A stretch of DNA of 64,000 nt from Acinetobacter kyonggiensis (GTDB lineage: Bacteria; Pseudomonadota; Gammaproteobacteria; Pseudomonadales; Moraxellaceae): positions 58,672 through 122,671 of the forward strand of contig NZ_FNPK01000011.1 in assembly GCF_900107285.1 (NCBI RefSeq), written 5' to 3'. The position numbers were made by a program, and so were the translations under genes. The notes below the pieces were generated by a model. It had not been told where the DNA came from and searched no databases. It saw nothing but the letters and a program-made list of their open reading frames with translations. Below, one piece after another: positions 19,875-28,560 of this stretch. The stretch's first letter is position 1; each line of letters begins with the position of its first letter.

Positions 19875-21155
19875 ATGGCATTAATCGTTCAAAAATATGG
19901 CGGTACCTCAATGGGTACTCCCGAGCGCATTTTAAATGTTGCTCGTCGTGTAAAGCGTTGGCATGACCACGGTCACAAGGTTGTAGTGGTTGTCTCAGCC
20001 ATGAGTGGCGAAACCAATCGCCTACTTGCTTTAGCGAAAGCCATTACCGAAACCCCTGATCCACGTGAACTCGACCAAATGGTCTCTACTGGGGAACAGG
20101 TAACGATTTCTATGTTGGCGATGGCGCTTAATTCTATTGGCGTTGAAGCTAAGTCTCTAACAGGTCGCCAAGTTGGCATTAAAACTGACAGTGCTTTCAC
20201 CAAAGCGCGTATCGAAGCAATTGATACTGACGTTTTAACTGATCATTTAAATGCCGGACGTGTACTCGTTGTTGCTGGCTTCCAAGGTTTTGATGATCTT
20301 GGTAACACCACTACTCTAGGGCGTGGCGGTTCAGATACTTCAGGTGTTGCGATTGCTGCTGCACTAAAAGCAGATGAATGCCAAATCTATACAGATGTAG
20401 ATGGTGTGTATACCACCGATCCACGTGTTGCACCTAAAGCGAAAAAAGTAGATCGTATTTCTTTTGAAGAAATGCTTGAAATGGCATCTTTGGGTTCTAA
20501 AGTTCTTCAAATTCGTTCAGTTGAATTTGCAGGCAAGTATCAAGTGCCTTTGCGTGTATTATCAAGTTTTGATAATGACAATGATGGCGCATTTGACGAA
20601 GACTTTAAACAAAACGTCGGCACTCTTATTACTACTGAATTGGAAGACAACATGGAACAGCCAATTATCTCTGGTATCGCATTTAACCGTGACGAAGCAA
20701 AATTAACCATTCTAGGTGTACCTGATGAACCAGGTATTGCATCTAAAATTTTATGCCCAATTGGTGATGCCAACATTGAAGTGGATATGATTATCCAAAA
20801 TGTTGAAGAAGATGGTACAACTGATTTTACTTTCACGGTTAACCGCGGTGAATTGAAAAAAGCCACAGCCATTTTAGAAGATACAGCACAAAAAATTGGT
20901 GCGCGTGAAGTCGCAACCCGTGATGATATTGTCAAAGTATCAATCGTGGGTGTAGGTATGCGTTCACATGCAGGTGTTGCAAGCAAAATGTTTACTGCTC
21001 TGGCTGAAGAAGGCATTAACATTTTGATGATTTCGACTTCAGAAATTAAGATTTCTGTGATCATTGAAGAAAACTATTTAGAACTCGCAGTTCGTACACT
21101 ACATACTGCTTTCGGTTTAGACCGAGAACATGGCGAATCAAGCGTACGCGCATAA
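19875..21155 (+). CDS. lysC: Aspartate kinase
   Basis: Aspartokinase phosphorylates aspartate, the first step towards lysine, threonine, methionine and diaminopimelate. It is 426 residues long, typical of monofunctional Pseudomonas/Corynebacterium-type enzymes. The amino acid kinase domain begins IVQKYGGTSMGTPERI and includes VVVVSAMSGETNRL, STGEQVT, LGRGGSDTSGVAIA and YTDVDGVYTTDPR. Two ACT domains follow from about residue 265 (ILGVPDEPGIASKI and SIVGVGMRSHAGVASKMF), the usual site of lysine/threonine feedback binding. An internal start may give a separate small subunit in some relatives; I cannot judge that here. It lies between alaS and csrA. Confidence 0.96.
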   Translation: MALIVQKYGGTSMGTPERILNVARRVKRWHDHGHKVVVVVSAMSGETNRLLALAKAITETPDPRELDQMVSTGEQVTISMLAMALNSIGVEAKSLTGRQVGIKTDSAFTKARIEAIDTDVLTDHLNAGRVLVVAGFQGFDDLGNTTTLGRGGSDTSGVAIAAALKADECQIYTDVDGVYTTDPRVAPKAKKVDRISFEEMLEMASLGSKVLQIRSVEFAGKYQVPLRVLSSFDNDNDGAFDEDFKQNVGTLITTELEDNMEQPIISGIAFNRDEAKLTILGVPDEPGIASKILCPIGDANIEVDMIIQNVEEDGTTDFTFTVNRGELKKATAILEDTAQKIGAREVATRDDIVKVSIVGVGMRSHAGVASKMFTALAEEGINILMISTSEIKISVIIEENYLELAVRTLHTAFGLDREHGESSVRA

Positions 21156-21213
21156 TTTGCACCTAACAAAAATTGTCATTGTTAGACAGTTTTTGAAAAA
21201 CAACACAAAAAAG

Positions 21214-21247
21214 CAGAGCCACTATAGTTTTTCTTATAGTGGCTCTG
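21214..21247 (+). terminator. Terminator-like hairpin after lysC
   Basis: A 13-bp perfect stem (CAGAGCCACTATA with its complement) and an 8-nt loop lie 59 nt past the lysC stop. Only a weak T-rich tail (TTATATT) follows, so termination may be partial. Confidence 0.6.
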
Positions 21248-21268
21248 TTATATTAGCCCTAAGGTTTT

Positions 21269-21333
21269 AAGAAAATTTTAACAAAACTGCATCTTGGGTA
21301 ATGTTCCTGACATTGCTTTGTTAAAATTTTCTT
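21269..21333 (+). promoter_or_regulatory. 17-bp perfect inverted repeat ahead of csrA
   Basis: AAGAAAATTTTAACAAA at 21269-21285 is exactly complementary to 21317-21333, with a 31-nt loop. It lies 70 nt before the csrA ATG and after the lysC hairpin. It could be a long stem in the csrA leader, an operator or a second terminator (it ends TTTTCTTTT). Confidence 0.55.
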
Positions 21334-21403
21334 TTGATATTTAAGGTTGTGTTTTGTTCATTTTAGATCAATTGCAGGTTTAGCATTTTGCAAGGAGATA
21401 AAC

Positions 21404-21667
21404 ATGCTGATTCTGACTAGACGTGTCGGAGAAACATTAATGATTGGGGACCAAGTCAGTGTAACTGTACTTGGGGTTAAAGGAAATCAAGTTCGTATTG
21501 GTGTAAATGCTCCAAAAGAAGTATCAGTTCACCGTGAAGAAATTTACCAACGTATTCAACATGAACGCGCTATGCATGAACATCTTCAACATCTCGATCA
21601 AGATTATCAACCTTCGTTTGAAGAAGATAATTTCACACAGAATACCCAGAATAACTTTAATCGTTAA
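21404..21667 (+). CDS. csrA: Carbon storage regulator CsrA/RsmA
   Basis: CsrA is a homodimeric RNA-binding protein that binds GGA-bearing hairpins near ribosome-binding sites and controls carbon storage, motility and biofilm genes. The core [51 protein letters not shown] carries the RNA-contacting N-terminus and the VHREEIY helix with the key Arg. I start at the ATG at 21404, 7 nt after AAGGAGA; the frame is open back to 21347 but that part is not CsrA-like. The protein has 87 residues against 61 in E. coli; the extra C-terminal tail is polar and rich in Gln, His and Asn. The gene follows lysC, as rsmA does in Pseudomonas. Confidence 0.95.
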   Translation: MLILTRRVGETLMIGDQVSVTVLGVKGNQVRIGVNAPKEVSVHREEIYQRIQHERAMHEHLQHLDQDYQPSFEEDNFTQNTQNNFNR

Positions 21668-21684
21668 ACATTAAATGTTTTCCC

Positions 21685-21710
21685 CTAAAGCGGCTTTACT
21701 AAGCCGCTTT
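21685..21710. terminator. Hairpin terminator between csrA and rnhB
   Basis: An 11-bp perfect stem (TAAAGCGGCTT with its complement) and a TACT loop lie between the two converging stops. The T-run is short, so strength is uncertain. Confidence 0.7.
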
Positions 21711-21725
21711 AAATTTATCTAAAGC

Positions 21726-22304
21726 TTAGTTTTGCTCAAGCAAAGCTAACGCTTTTTTTACAGGTGCATAACTACGACGGTGTTGATCAATCACACCATG
21801 TTCTGCAATCGCTTCAAAATGTGCTTTGGTTGGATAGCCTTTGTGTTTCGCAAATCCAAATTGTGGATATTGCACATCCAGCTCAACCATATCGCGGTCT
21901 CGCGTTACTTTCGCCAAAATACTGGCAGCTGAAATTTCCGCATGCAAGGCATCCCCACCAACAATCGCATCACAGCTCATCATCAAGCCTTGTGGGACTT
22001 TATTTCCATCTACCAGCACATGCTCAGGTGAAATACTTAAAGCCTCCACAGCACGGCGCATCGCCAACAATGATGCTTGAAGAATATTAATTTCATCAAT
22101 TTCTGTATGACTTGCTTCAGCAATTGCCCAAGCCAATGCTTTTTCTTGTATTTCTACAAATAATTTTTCACGTTTTTTTTCAGAGAGTTTTTTAGAATCA
22201 TTTAAACCTTCAATTGGGTTATTGGGATCTAAAATAACCGCAGCAGCAACCACAGAACCGACAAGTGGGCCACGCCCCGCTTCATCTACACCAGCAATTT
22301 TCAT
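21726..22304 (-). CDS. rnhB: Ribonuclease HII
   Basis: RNase HII nicks RNA in RNA-DNA hybrids and starts removal of single ribonucleotides from DNA. From the ATG at 22304 the protein has 192 residues, close to E. coli RnhB (198). The metal-binding acidic residues are visible in [12 protein letters not shown] (Asp, Glu), [10 protein letters not shown] (Asp) and [18 protein letters not shown] (Asp); the C-terminus has [15 protein letters not shown]. The in-frame GTG one codon upstream (22307) is a less likely start. The gene converges with csrA. Confidence 0.95.
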   Translation of the reverse strand: MKIAGVDEAGRGPLVGSVVAAAVILDPNNPIEGLNDSKKLSEKKREKLFVEIQEKALAWAIAEASHTEIDEINILQASLLAMRRAVEALSISPEHVLVDGNKVPQGLMMSCDAIVGGDALHAEISAASILAKVTRDRDMVELDVQYPQFGFAKHKGYPTKAHFEAIAEHGVIDQHRRSYAPVKKALALLEQN

Positions 22305-22320
22305 CACTTCATCTACCTAT

Positions 22321-22350
22321 AAAAAAAAAGAGGCTGAACACGTCAGCCTC
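22321..22350 (-). terminator. Intrinsic terminator, now separated from its gene by a repeat element
   Basis: On the minus strand GAGGCTGA, a 5-nt loop and TCAGCCTC are followed by nine U residues. The only minus-strand gene it can serve is the lipoprotein gene ending at 22667, which is separated from it by the repeat at 22357-22653. Confidence 0.8.
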
Positions 22351-22356
22351 ATTATG

Positions 22357-22653
22357 AGGGTCTGTTGATATTTCACAGATGCTTGCGACATGAGCCTATA
22401 CGGCGCAAGATGTTTAGACGGTACAAGGCATGTTTTGCGAAATTTAGTCATTCTAAATGATGAGCAGTGACTAAAGCTGCGCAAGATAACGCAGTAGCGG
22501 CAAAAATATCCCTGTCCCGTAGGGTTATCACTAAAACTACCCCAAACTTCGTTATGAAATTTAACAAGGGGGTCACCATTGTCTGCATTTCATGCCTTGT
22601 TTGCGTTGTTTTAGCGAATAACGCAATGCATGGCTGAAATATCAACAGACCCT
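22357..22653. repeat. MITE-like element with 19-bp terminal inverted repeats
   Basis: AGGGTCTGTTGATATTTCA at 22357-22375 is exactly complementary to 22635-22653. Inside, a second inverted pair (ACAAGGCATG and CATGCCTTGT) makes the two ends of the 297-bp element roughly palindromic. It has no transposase. A 72-codon minus-strand frame crosses it but reads from repeat sequence. The position between a gene and its terminator, and the transposon-like ends, suggest a non-autonomous element. No clean target-site duplication is visible, although TCATAA occurs near both ends. Confidence 0.7.
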
Positions 22654-22666
22654 TCTTTATGAACAA

Positions 22667-23050
22667 TTATTTCACTGCTTCAGCAACGCAAGCATTAATG
22701 GTTTTAGTCACAGCATTGGTAACAATCGTGTTACGTGCTGCGGGATCAATAGCAGCAGTTGCTAAATCTACAGCTGTAACGCTCTGTGGTGCTTTTTCAC
22801 TAACACAACCACAAATTTCAGACTGAATATTTTGTTTTTGCGTTGCTGTCATCAATTTCGTTGCGGTTTGCCATGCAGCAGTATTATTTAACTCTGTTGT
22901 GCATTTTGCATTAATGGCAATTTTAAGTGCCGTATTGCCAAGTTGCTGAGTTGTTGATTGCATGCCTGTTGTACCCATTGTTGTGTTCGTTGAAACACAC
23001 GCGGTTAGAGCTAAAGTCAAAGGTACAAGTACAGCAATTAATTTTTTCAC
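22667..23050 (-). CDS. Small cysteine-containing lipoprotein, unknown
   Basis: I do not recognise the family. The 127-residue product begins MKKLIAVLVPLTLALTACVS, a clear lipoprotein signal with lipobox LTAC, so the mature form should be lipid-anchored. The rest has four further cysteines, in NAKCTTELNN, EICGCVSEK and INACVAEAV. The same spacing and several of the same words (TELN, WQ, ICxCVS) occur in the 120-residue protein at 23899-24261, so the two are paralogues. The gene is divergent from the cytochrome b561 gene. A repeat element has come between its stop and its probable terminator. Confidence 0.8.
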   Translation of the reverse strand: MKKLIAVLVPLTLALTACVSTNTTMGTTGMQSTTQQLGNTALKIAINAKCTTELNNTAAWQTATKLMTATQKQNIQSEICGCVSEKAPQSVTAVDLATAAIDPAARNTIVTNAVTKTINACVAEAVK

Positions 23051-23274
23051 AGTTTAATATCCTAAGTTCTAAAATAGATTGCGCGTATTTTGCCGAATCT
23101 TTGATACAGAAGAAACGTATATTTCATTGCAATTCCAAGCGCACTTACTATCTGGCTAAAAACAATACAGCTTTCAGCGTTTCAAGAATTATACGCTTTG
23201 TTCTATATTCAAGGTTTTTAAATGACTGTAATTTGATTAGCATAGTTAAACTAAAAATCACATGTTGGTACAAC

Positions 23275-23829
23275 ATGCAACGCACTTCACAATACTATAC
23301 GCGCACAGCACAAATGCTACATTGGCTCATGGCCATCATTTTCATTGCAGCATGGTTGATTGGTTTCTATAGTGGCAATTTTTTAAGCTATGATGTTGAT
23401 GGCAGCTTTAAAGGTCAAGTTATTACCCTGCATAAAAATATCGCGACAACGATTATATTCCTCGTGTTAATTCGTTTGTTTTGGCGCTATACCCATCCTG
23501 CTCCGCAGCTCCCAGACAGCATGTCACCTATGATGAAAGTCTTGGCACATCTTGGACATTTGGCCTTATATTTAATGTTATTGGCTTTACCCATTACAGG
23601 TTGTTTGTTTAGTTGGAGTGCTGGACATCCCGCACCCGTTTTATATTTATTTGAAATACCACGTCTGGTTCAAGACAATCCTGATATTTTAGCAATTGTT
23701 AAACCCGTCCATATTTATTTATCTTGGTTTGCTGGCTTTCTGGTCATCGGCCATATTGCAGCAGCGTTAAAACATCATTTTATCGACAAAGATAATATTT
23801 TACGCAGTATGACTCGACAAGATAAATAG
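23275..23829 (+). CDS. Cytochrome b561 family protein
   Basis: A 184-residue di-haem cytochrome b561 of the CybB/YceJ type, an inner-membrane protein that passes electrons between quinol and periplasmic or haem partners. Four membrane helices are evident. Candidate haem-ligand histidines are in AQMLHWLMA (helix 1), ITLHKNIA (helix 2) and KPVHIYLSW (helix 4), with HLGHLALY in helix 3. The frame is open back to 22927, but the family begins at MQRTSQYYTRTAQMLHW, so I start at 23275. It is flanked on both sides by genes for related exported cysteine proteins read the other way, which may hint at a redox link (inference only). Confidence 0.88.
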   Translation: MQRTSQYYTRTAQMLHWLMAIIFIAAWLIGFYSGNFLSYDVDGSFKGQVITLHKNIATTIIFLVLIRLFWRYTHPAPQLPDSMSPMMKVLAHLGHLALYLMLLALPITGCLFSWSAGHPAPVLYLFEIPRLVQDNPDILAIVKPVHIYLSWFAGFLVIGHIAAALKHHFIDKDNILRSMTRQDK

Positions 23830-23848
23830 CGCATTAAAACCCAACATC

Positions 23849-23887
23849 AAAAAAGCCACATCAGCTATATAGCGATGTGGCTTTTTT
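23849..23887. terminator. Bidirectional terminator after cytochrome b561 gene
   Basis: A 14-bp stem, AAAAAAGCCACATC with its complement, encloses an 11-nt loop that is itself a small palindrome (GCTATATAGC). A and T runs flank it, serving both converging genes. Confidence 0.88.
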
Positions 23888-23898
23888 GCGATTAAAAC

Positions 23899-24261
23899 TT
23901 AGTTAAGCGCTTCTTGAGCACAGCCCTTAACACTATTCAATACCGCTTGTTTAATCAGACTATTTTTTGCAGATTCACTGACTGATGCCAAAGCCAAGTC
24001 TTTGGCTGAAATATTATTCAGTGCATGATCGCTCACACAAGCACAGATTTGTTTTTGCAAACCCGTTTGGCGTTCTGCACTCATAAAAAATGCAGCCGAT
24101 TGCCAAATTTTTGAATCATTTAATTCACTTTTACAACTTTGCTCTAATACTGGCTTGAGCATTTTCTGTGTTAAAGAATAATCTTGATTGATCGCAAAAA
24201 CTGACATCGAACCAATCACTAAACCTGCGACTAATATCCAACAAAGACTCTTTTTCACCAT
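23899..24261 (-). CDS. Exported cysteine-containing protein, paralogue of the 22667 gene
   Basis: A 120-residue protein with a signal peptide (about 1-23, MVKKSLCWILVAGLVIGSMSVFA) but no lipobox, so it should be released to the periplasm or beyond. The mature part aligns without gaps over most of its length with the lipoprotein encoded at 22667-23050: QSCKSELN, WQSAAFFM, QKQICACVSD and VKGCAQEALN match KCTTELN, WQTATKLM, QSEICGCVSE and INACVAEAV. Four cysteines are shared. Function unknown. I start at the ATG at 24261; the in-frame TTG one codon upstream is unlikely. Confidence 0.8.
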   Translation of the reverse strand: MVKKSLCWILVAGLVIGSMSVFAINQDYSLTQKMLKPVLEQSCKSELNDSKIWQSAAFFMSAERQTGLQKQICACVSDHALNNISAKDLALASVSESAKNSLIKQAVLNSVKGCAQEALN

Positions 24262-24342
24262 CAAACCTAATTTTCAACCTTCATAATTTAGTAGATCAAT
24301 CGATTGATCCACTAAATAAAGCAGTACATTTTCAAATATAAA

Positions 24343-25347
<1,005 letters not shown>

Positions 25348-25361
25348 TTAATCCTTAAAAA

Positions 25362-25392
25362 TAAAAAAAGGTGCAAACTTGAGTTTACACCC
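25362..25392 (-). terminator. Terminator-like hairpin between purine permease and deaminase genes
   Basis: On the minus strand GGTGTAAACT pairs with AGTTTGCACC (one mismatch) and a U-rich tract follows. It ends only about 18 nt before the deaminase ATG, leaving no room for a separate promoter. A second imperfect stem lies at 25397-25432. Confidence 0.65.
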
Positions 25393-25452
25393 TAAGGCGT
25401 GTGGAACATTCATCAATGCAAGTTCAACACGCTGTGCTGTAAATTTGGAATA

Positions 25453-26775
25453 TTAACCGCCAAATAATACGAATTTCAATGCCCAAAGTACGGCAACAAT
25501 CCACACCATATAAGGTACAGTTTTCGCTTTACCAGTGAATAGTTTGATTAGCGCATAGCTAATAAAACCCATCGCAATACCATCTGCAATTGAGTATGTG
25601 AATGGCATAAATACAATGGTTAAAAAGGCAGGAACCGCTTCAGTGATATCATCCCATTCAATATGAACAATACCTTGAATCATTAATACCCCTACAAATA
25701 ACAATGCAGGTGCTGTAGCAAAACTTGGCACTGATTGCGCAAGTGGTGCTAAAAAGAGGCATAACAAGAACATAATGCCCACAACAACAGCCGTTAAACC
25801 CGTACGACCACCAGCCGCAACACCAGCAGATGACTCAATATAAGGCGTAGTTGAAGACGTACCCAAAGCAGCACCCGCAACAATTGCAGTTGAGTCAGCA
25901 AAAAGTGCTTTTTTCAAACGAGGTAATTTACCATCTACCAACAAACCTGCACGGTGTGAAACCCCAACCAATGTCCCTGTTGAGTCAAACAAATCGACCA
26001 AGAAGAAGACAAAAATTACTCCCACCAAACTTGCAGTGAATAAACCCTCAAAATCCATTTGCATAAATGTTGGCGCAATTGATGGCACTTGACCGACAAC
26101 ACCATGGAATTGGTTATAACCCAATATTGTTGAAATAGCCGTCACTGCTAAAATACTAATAATAATTGCACCACGCACTTTAAACTGATGCATGACCACA
26201 ACCATTAAGAAACCAAGCAAGGCAAGAATAACCGAAGGTTGTTTTAAATCCCCCAAACCGACTAAAGTTGCAGGATTAGCAACAATAATACCGGCATTTT
26301 TTAGCGCAACCAGTGCAAGGAACATTCCAATACCACCACCAATCGCCAGTTTTAATGACATTGGGATCGCGTTGACAATTGCCTCTCGGATTTTAAACAT
26401 ACTGATGAAAATAAACACCAAACCTGATACAAACACAGCAGCAAGTGCCGTTTGCCAAGGCACGCCCATACCCATACATACAGAATAGGTAAAGTAAGCA
26501 TTTAGCCCCATACCCGGTGCCAGTGCAATTGGATAATTTGCAACAAGCCCCATAACCAAACAACCGATTGCGGCTGCAAGACAAGTTGCGACAAACACAG
26601 CCCCATGATCCATCCCTGTTTCGGATAAAATCATTGGATTAACAATAATGATGTAACACATTGTTAAAAAAGTAGTTACACCAGCAAGAACTTCGGTACG
26701 AAAATTGGTTTTGTTTTCGCTCAACTTAAATAAACGTTCAAGCATATTCTCTGAAGATGGACTAGGAGTCGTCAT
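25453..26775 (-). CDS. NCS2 family purine permease (AdeP/GhxP-like)
   Basis: A 440-residue inner-membrane transporter of the NCS2/AzgA-like branch that includes E. coli adenine (AdeP/PurP) and guanine/hypoxanthine (GhxP/GhxQ) permeases. Family motifs are RTEVLAGVTTFLTMCYIIIVNP, ALAPGMGLNAYFTY, FVDLFDS-type sequence (FFLVDLFDSTGTLVG) and TSSTTPYIESSAGVAAGGRTGLTAVV. About 13-14 membrane segments are expected. It is followed by the deaminase gene on the same strand, which suggests uptake of adenine and conversion to hypoxanthine. GGGGTGAA precedes the ATG. A 16-bp perfect inverted repeat lies 40 bp upstream. Confidence 0.9.
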   Translation of the reverse strand: MTTPSPSSENMLERLFKLSENKTNFRTEVLAGVTTFLTMCYIIIVNPMILSETGMDHGAVFVATCLAAAIGCLVMGLVANYPIALAPGMGLNAYFTYSVCMGMGVPWQTALAAVFVSGLVFIFISMFKIREAIVNAIPMSLKLAIGGGIGMFLALVALKNAGIIVANPATLVGLGDLKQPSVILALLGFLMVVVMHQFKVRGAIIISILAVTAISTILGYNQFHGVVGQVPSIAPTFMQMDFEGLFTASLVGVIFVFFLVDLFDSTGTLVGVSHRAGLLVDGKLPRLKKALFADSTAIVAGAALGTSSTTPYIESSAGVAAGGRTGLTAVVVGIMFLLCLFLAPLAQSVPSFATAPALLFVGVLMIQGIVHIEWDDITEAVPAFLTIVFMPFTYSIADGIAMGFISYALIKLFTGKAKTVPYMVWIVAVLWALKFVLFGG

Positions 26776-26814
26776 GACTTCACCCCTGTAAGTAAACTTT
26801 ATGCAATCAGCACG

Positions 26815-26862
26815 CTACAAAATTAATGATCCGTCTAATACAAATCATCATTAATTTTGTAG
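26815..26862 (-). promoter_or_regulatory. 16-bp perfect inverted repeat ahead of purine permease
   Basis: CTACAAAATTAATGAT at 26815-26830 is exactly complementary to 26847-26862 with a 16-nt loop, about 40 nt upstream of the permease ATG. It may be a leader stem or an operator. I see no conserved purine-riboswitch core. Confidence 0.5.
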
Positions 26863-26962
26863 ATGTTTAAGCAATGGATATGCCAATATTTCCATTTAAA
26901 AACAAGTATATTGAACAATTCTTCATTCCAGCCCAAATAGCCAAATGACAAAAATTGTAAAC

Positions 26963-26990
26963 AAAAAAGCCGCATAACTTTTATGCAGCT
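26963..26990 (-). terminator. Intrinsic terminator downstream of the 77-codon gene
   Basis: On the minus strand AGCTGCATAA, a short loop and TTATGCGGCT (one mismatch) are followed by six U residues. It lies about 155 nt beyond the small gene at 27145-27378. Confidence 0.65.
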
Positions 26991-27144
26991 CAATTAATTC
27001 AAAAAAATCAAATACTTAATTAATAAACAATATGATTCAAATATGGTCGGGGCAAATTATAACACAATGATTTTTTATTGTTTCTAAAATTTATTTTCAA
27101 TTAAAATTCAATAGGATATTAGTTTAGTCCGTTAAACTCATCGT

Positions 27145-27378
27145 CTAGTCTTTAGTGGACTGGCCAACCAATTGAACTAAAGGTTTTGTCTTTACGTCTT
27201 TACTTTCAGTATTGTGAATAAAAAAATTAGGATTAGAGTCGATTACACTGAGTGACTGATGAGCGTCATAAATCAACTGATCAACTTCATTCTTTTTTTT
27301 ACGTTGAGCATCCTGATAAACATAATATCCCAATAGCACAACAATAAGAATAAAGACTGGAATGAGTAATTTTTTCAT
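27145..27378 (-). CDS. Small single-pass membrane protein, unknown
   Basis: I do not recognise this 77-residue protein. It has an N-terminal membrane helix (about 4-20, LLIPVFILIVVLLGYYV), then a strongly basic stretch DAQRKKKNE and a polar tail. The positive charges after the helix suggest the C-terminal part stays in the cytoplasm. No clear Shine-Dalgarno sequence precedes the ATG, so expression is less certain. It has its own terminator downstream on the same strand. Confidence 0.45.
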   Translation of the reverse strand: MKKLLIPVFILIVVLLGYYVYQDAQRKKKNEVDQLIYDAHQSLSVIDSNPNFFIHNTESKDVKTKPLVQLVGQSTKD

Positions 27379-27607
27379 AACAAAATTTTATTATTTTAAA
27401 AACTTTTCATTATAATAACAAAAAACAACACAAAAAGGTGATATGAAACACATTTTTTAAATATTTTAATATCCATTAAAGCGACTAATAAAAAAAATTG
27501 TATAGATGATCCTTATCAAACCAAATAGCTGTTCAGCGCGCCCCTTTCATCTCTGTACACTTATAACTTCCACGCTTTTCAAGCAATTCATTAAATTTCA
27601 CATAAAT

Positions 27608-27637
27608 AAAAAATCCTGAACAATGTCAGGATTTTTT
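27608..27637 (-). terminator. Intrinsic terminator of yaaA
   Basis: The 12-bp stem AAAAAATCCTGA, 6-nt loop and complementary arm lie 20 nt past the yaaA stop, with a U-run on the minus strand. Confidence 0.88.
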
Positions 27638-27656
27638 CTGTCTTTAAAAAACCAAC

Positions 27657-28436
27657 TTAAACTACTTTTTCATCACGTTTAAAAACTAACTCACCCTGAA
27701 GTGAACTCTTAGCATCAAAATAATAACCATCAACATTAAATGATTTTAAGTCTTCAACTTTACTTAACTGATTCTCAATCATATATCGAGCCATCAAGCC
27801 ACGCGCTTTTTTAGCATAAAAACTAATGACTTTATATTTGCCATTTTTTTGATCTAAAAACACAGGCTTAATGATTTCAGCTTTAAGTTTGCGTTCATGC
27901 ACTGATTTATAGTATTCATCCGAAGCAATATTGACCAATAATTCTGAATTGGCTTGTTCCAAATCATCATTTATTAAACTGGTAATTTTATCCCCCCAAA
28001 ATTCATAGAGGTTATGACCCCGTGAATTATGTAATTTTGTGCCCATTTCTAAACGATATGGCATCATCAAATCCAAAGGACGTAATAAACCATACAAGCC
28101 AGATAACATGCGCAAATGCTTTTGTGCATATTCAAGTTTTTGATCATTTAGGTTGTATGCATCTAAACCCGTATAAACATCACCTTTAAACGCAAATAAA
28201 GCCTGACGTGCATTAGAAAAATTAAAGTCTGATTGCCAGTCATGAAAGCGATCTACATTCAATTTGGCAATCTTTTCACTGACACTCATTAAATTGGCGA
28301 TATCTGTGGCAGACAGTTTACGACTTACGTCTATAAGTTGTTGTGAATGTTCCAGCAATCTTGGTAAAGTATGTAAATCGGTAGGAAGTGCAGATTCATA
28401 ATCTAAAGTCTTAGCAGGAGAAATTAAGGCGAGCAT
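27657..28436 (-). CDS. yaaA: Peroxide stress protein YaaA
   Basis: A 259-residue YaaA/DUF328 protein. In E. coli YaaA limits intracellular free iron under hydrogen peroxide stress and belongs to the OxyR response; a DNA-binding helix-hairpin-helix fold has been reported. Conserved stretches are [63 protein letters not shown] and [18 protein letters not shown] start at the ATG at 28436 because the family begins there; the five extra codons upstream are not conserved. AGG lies 7-8 nt before this ATG. Confidence 0.93.
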   Translation of the reverse strand: MLALISPAKTLDYESALPTDLHTLPRLLEHSQQLIDVSRKLSATDIANLMSVSEKIAKLNVDRFHDWQSDFNFSNARQALFAFKGDVYTGLDAYNLNDQKLEYAQKHLRMLSGLYGLLRPLDLMMPYRLEMGTKLHNSRGHNLYEFWGDKITSLINDDLEQANSELLVNIASDEYYKSVHERKLKAEIIKPVFLDQKNGKYKVISFYAKKARGLMARYMIENQLSKVEDLKSFNVDGYYFDAKSSLQGELVFKRDEKVV

Positions 28437-28560
28437 GGACAACCTGATCAAAAAATAATTAAACAGACTATAACAGTAGACTTATTTTATTTCCAATTTG
28501 TGTTTTTACTGAACATTATCGGTAAAATAGGCGATTCTCCTGTTATTAGTCGGTTGTAAT

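Noticed and set aside
20540..21064. 174-codon ORF antisense to lysC
   Set aside because: Shadow of the highly conserved lysC coding strand, with no start signals.
21764..22090. 108-codon ORF antisense to rnhB
   Set aside because: Antisense shadow of a conserved gene.
22350..22665. Target-site duplication around the MITE-like element
   Set aside because: TCATAA occurs near both ends but not directly abutting both repeats, so it is not a clean duplication.
22448..22666. 72-codon minus-strand ORF next to the lipoprotein gene
   Set aside because: It lies almost wholly within the MITE-like element, reads from its inverted repeat, and has no ribosome-binding site.
22927..23274. N-terminal extension of the cytochrome b561 frame
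   Set aside because: It overlaps the start of the divergent lipoprotein gene and the shared promoter region, and the b561 family begins at 23275.
26776..27144. Purine riboswitch ahead of the permease
   Set aside because: The expected conserved loop sequences and three-way junction were not found; only the inverted repeat is reported.
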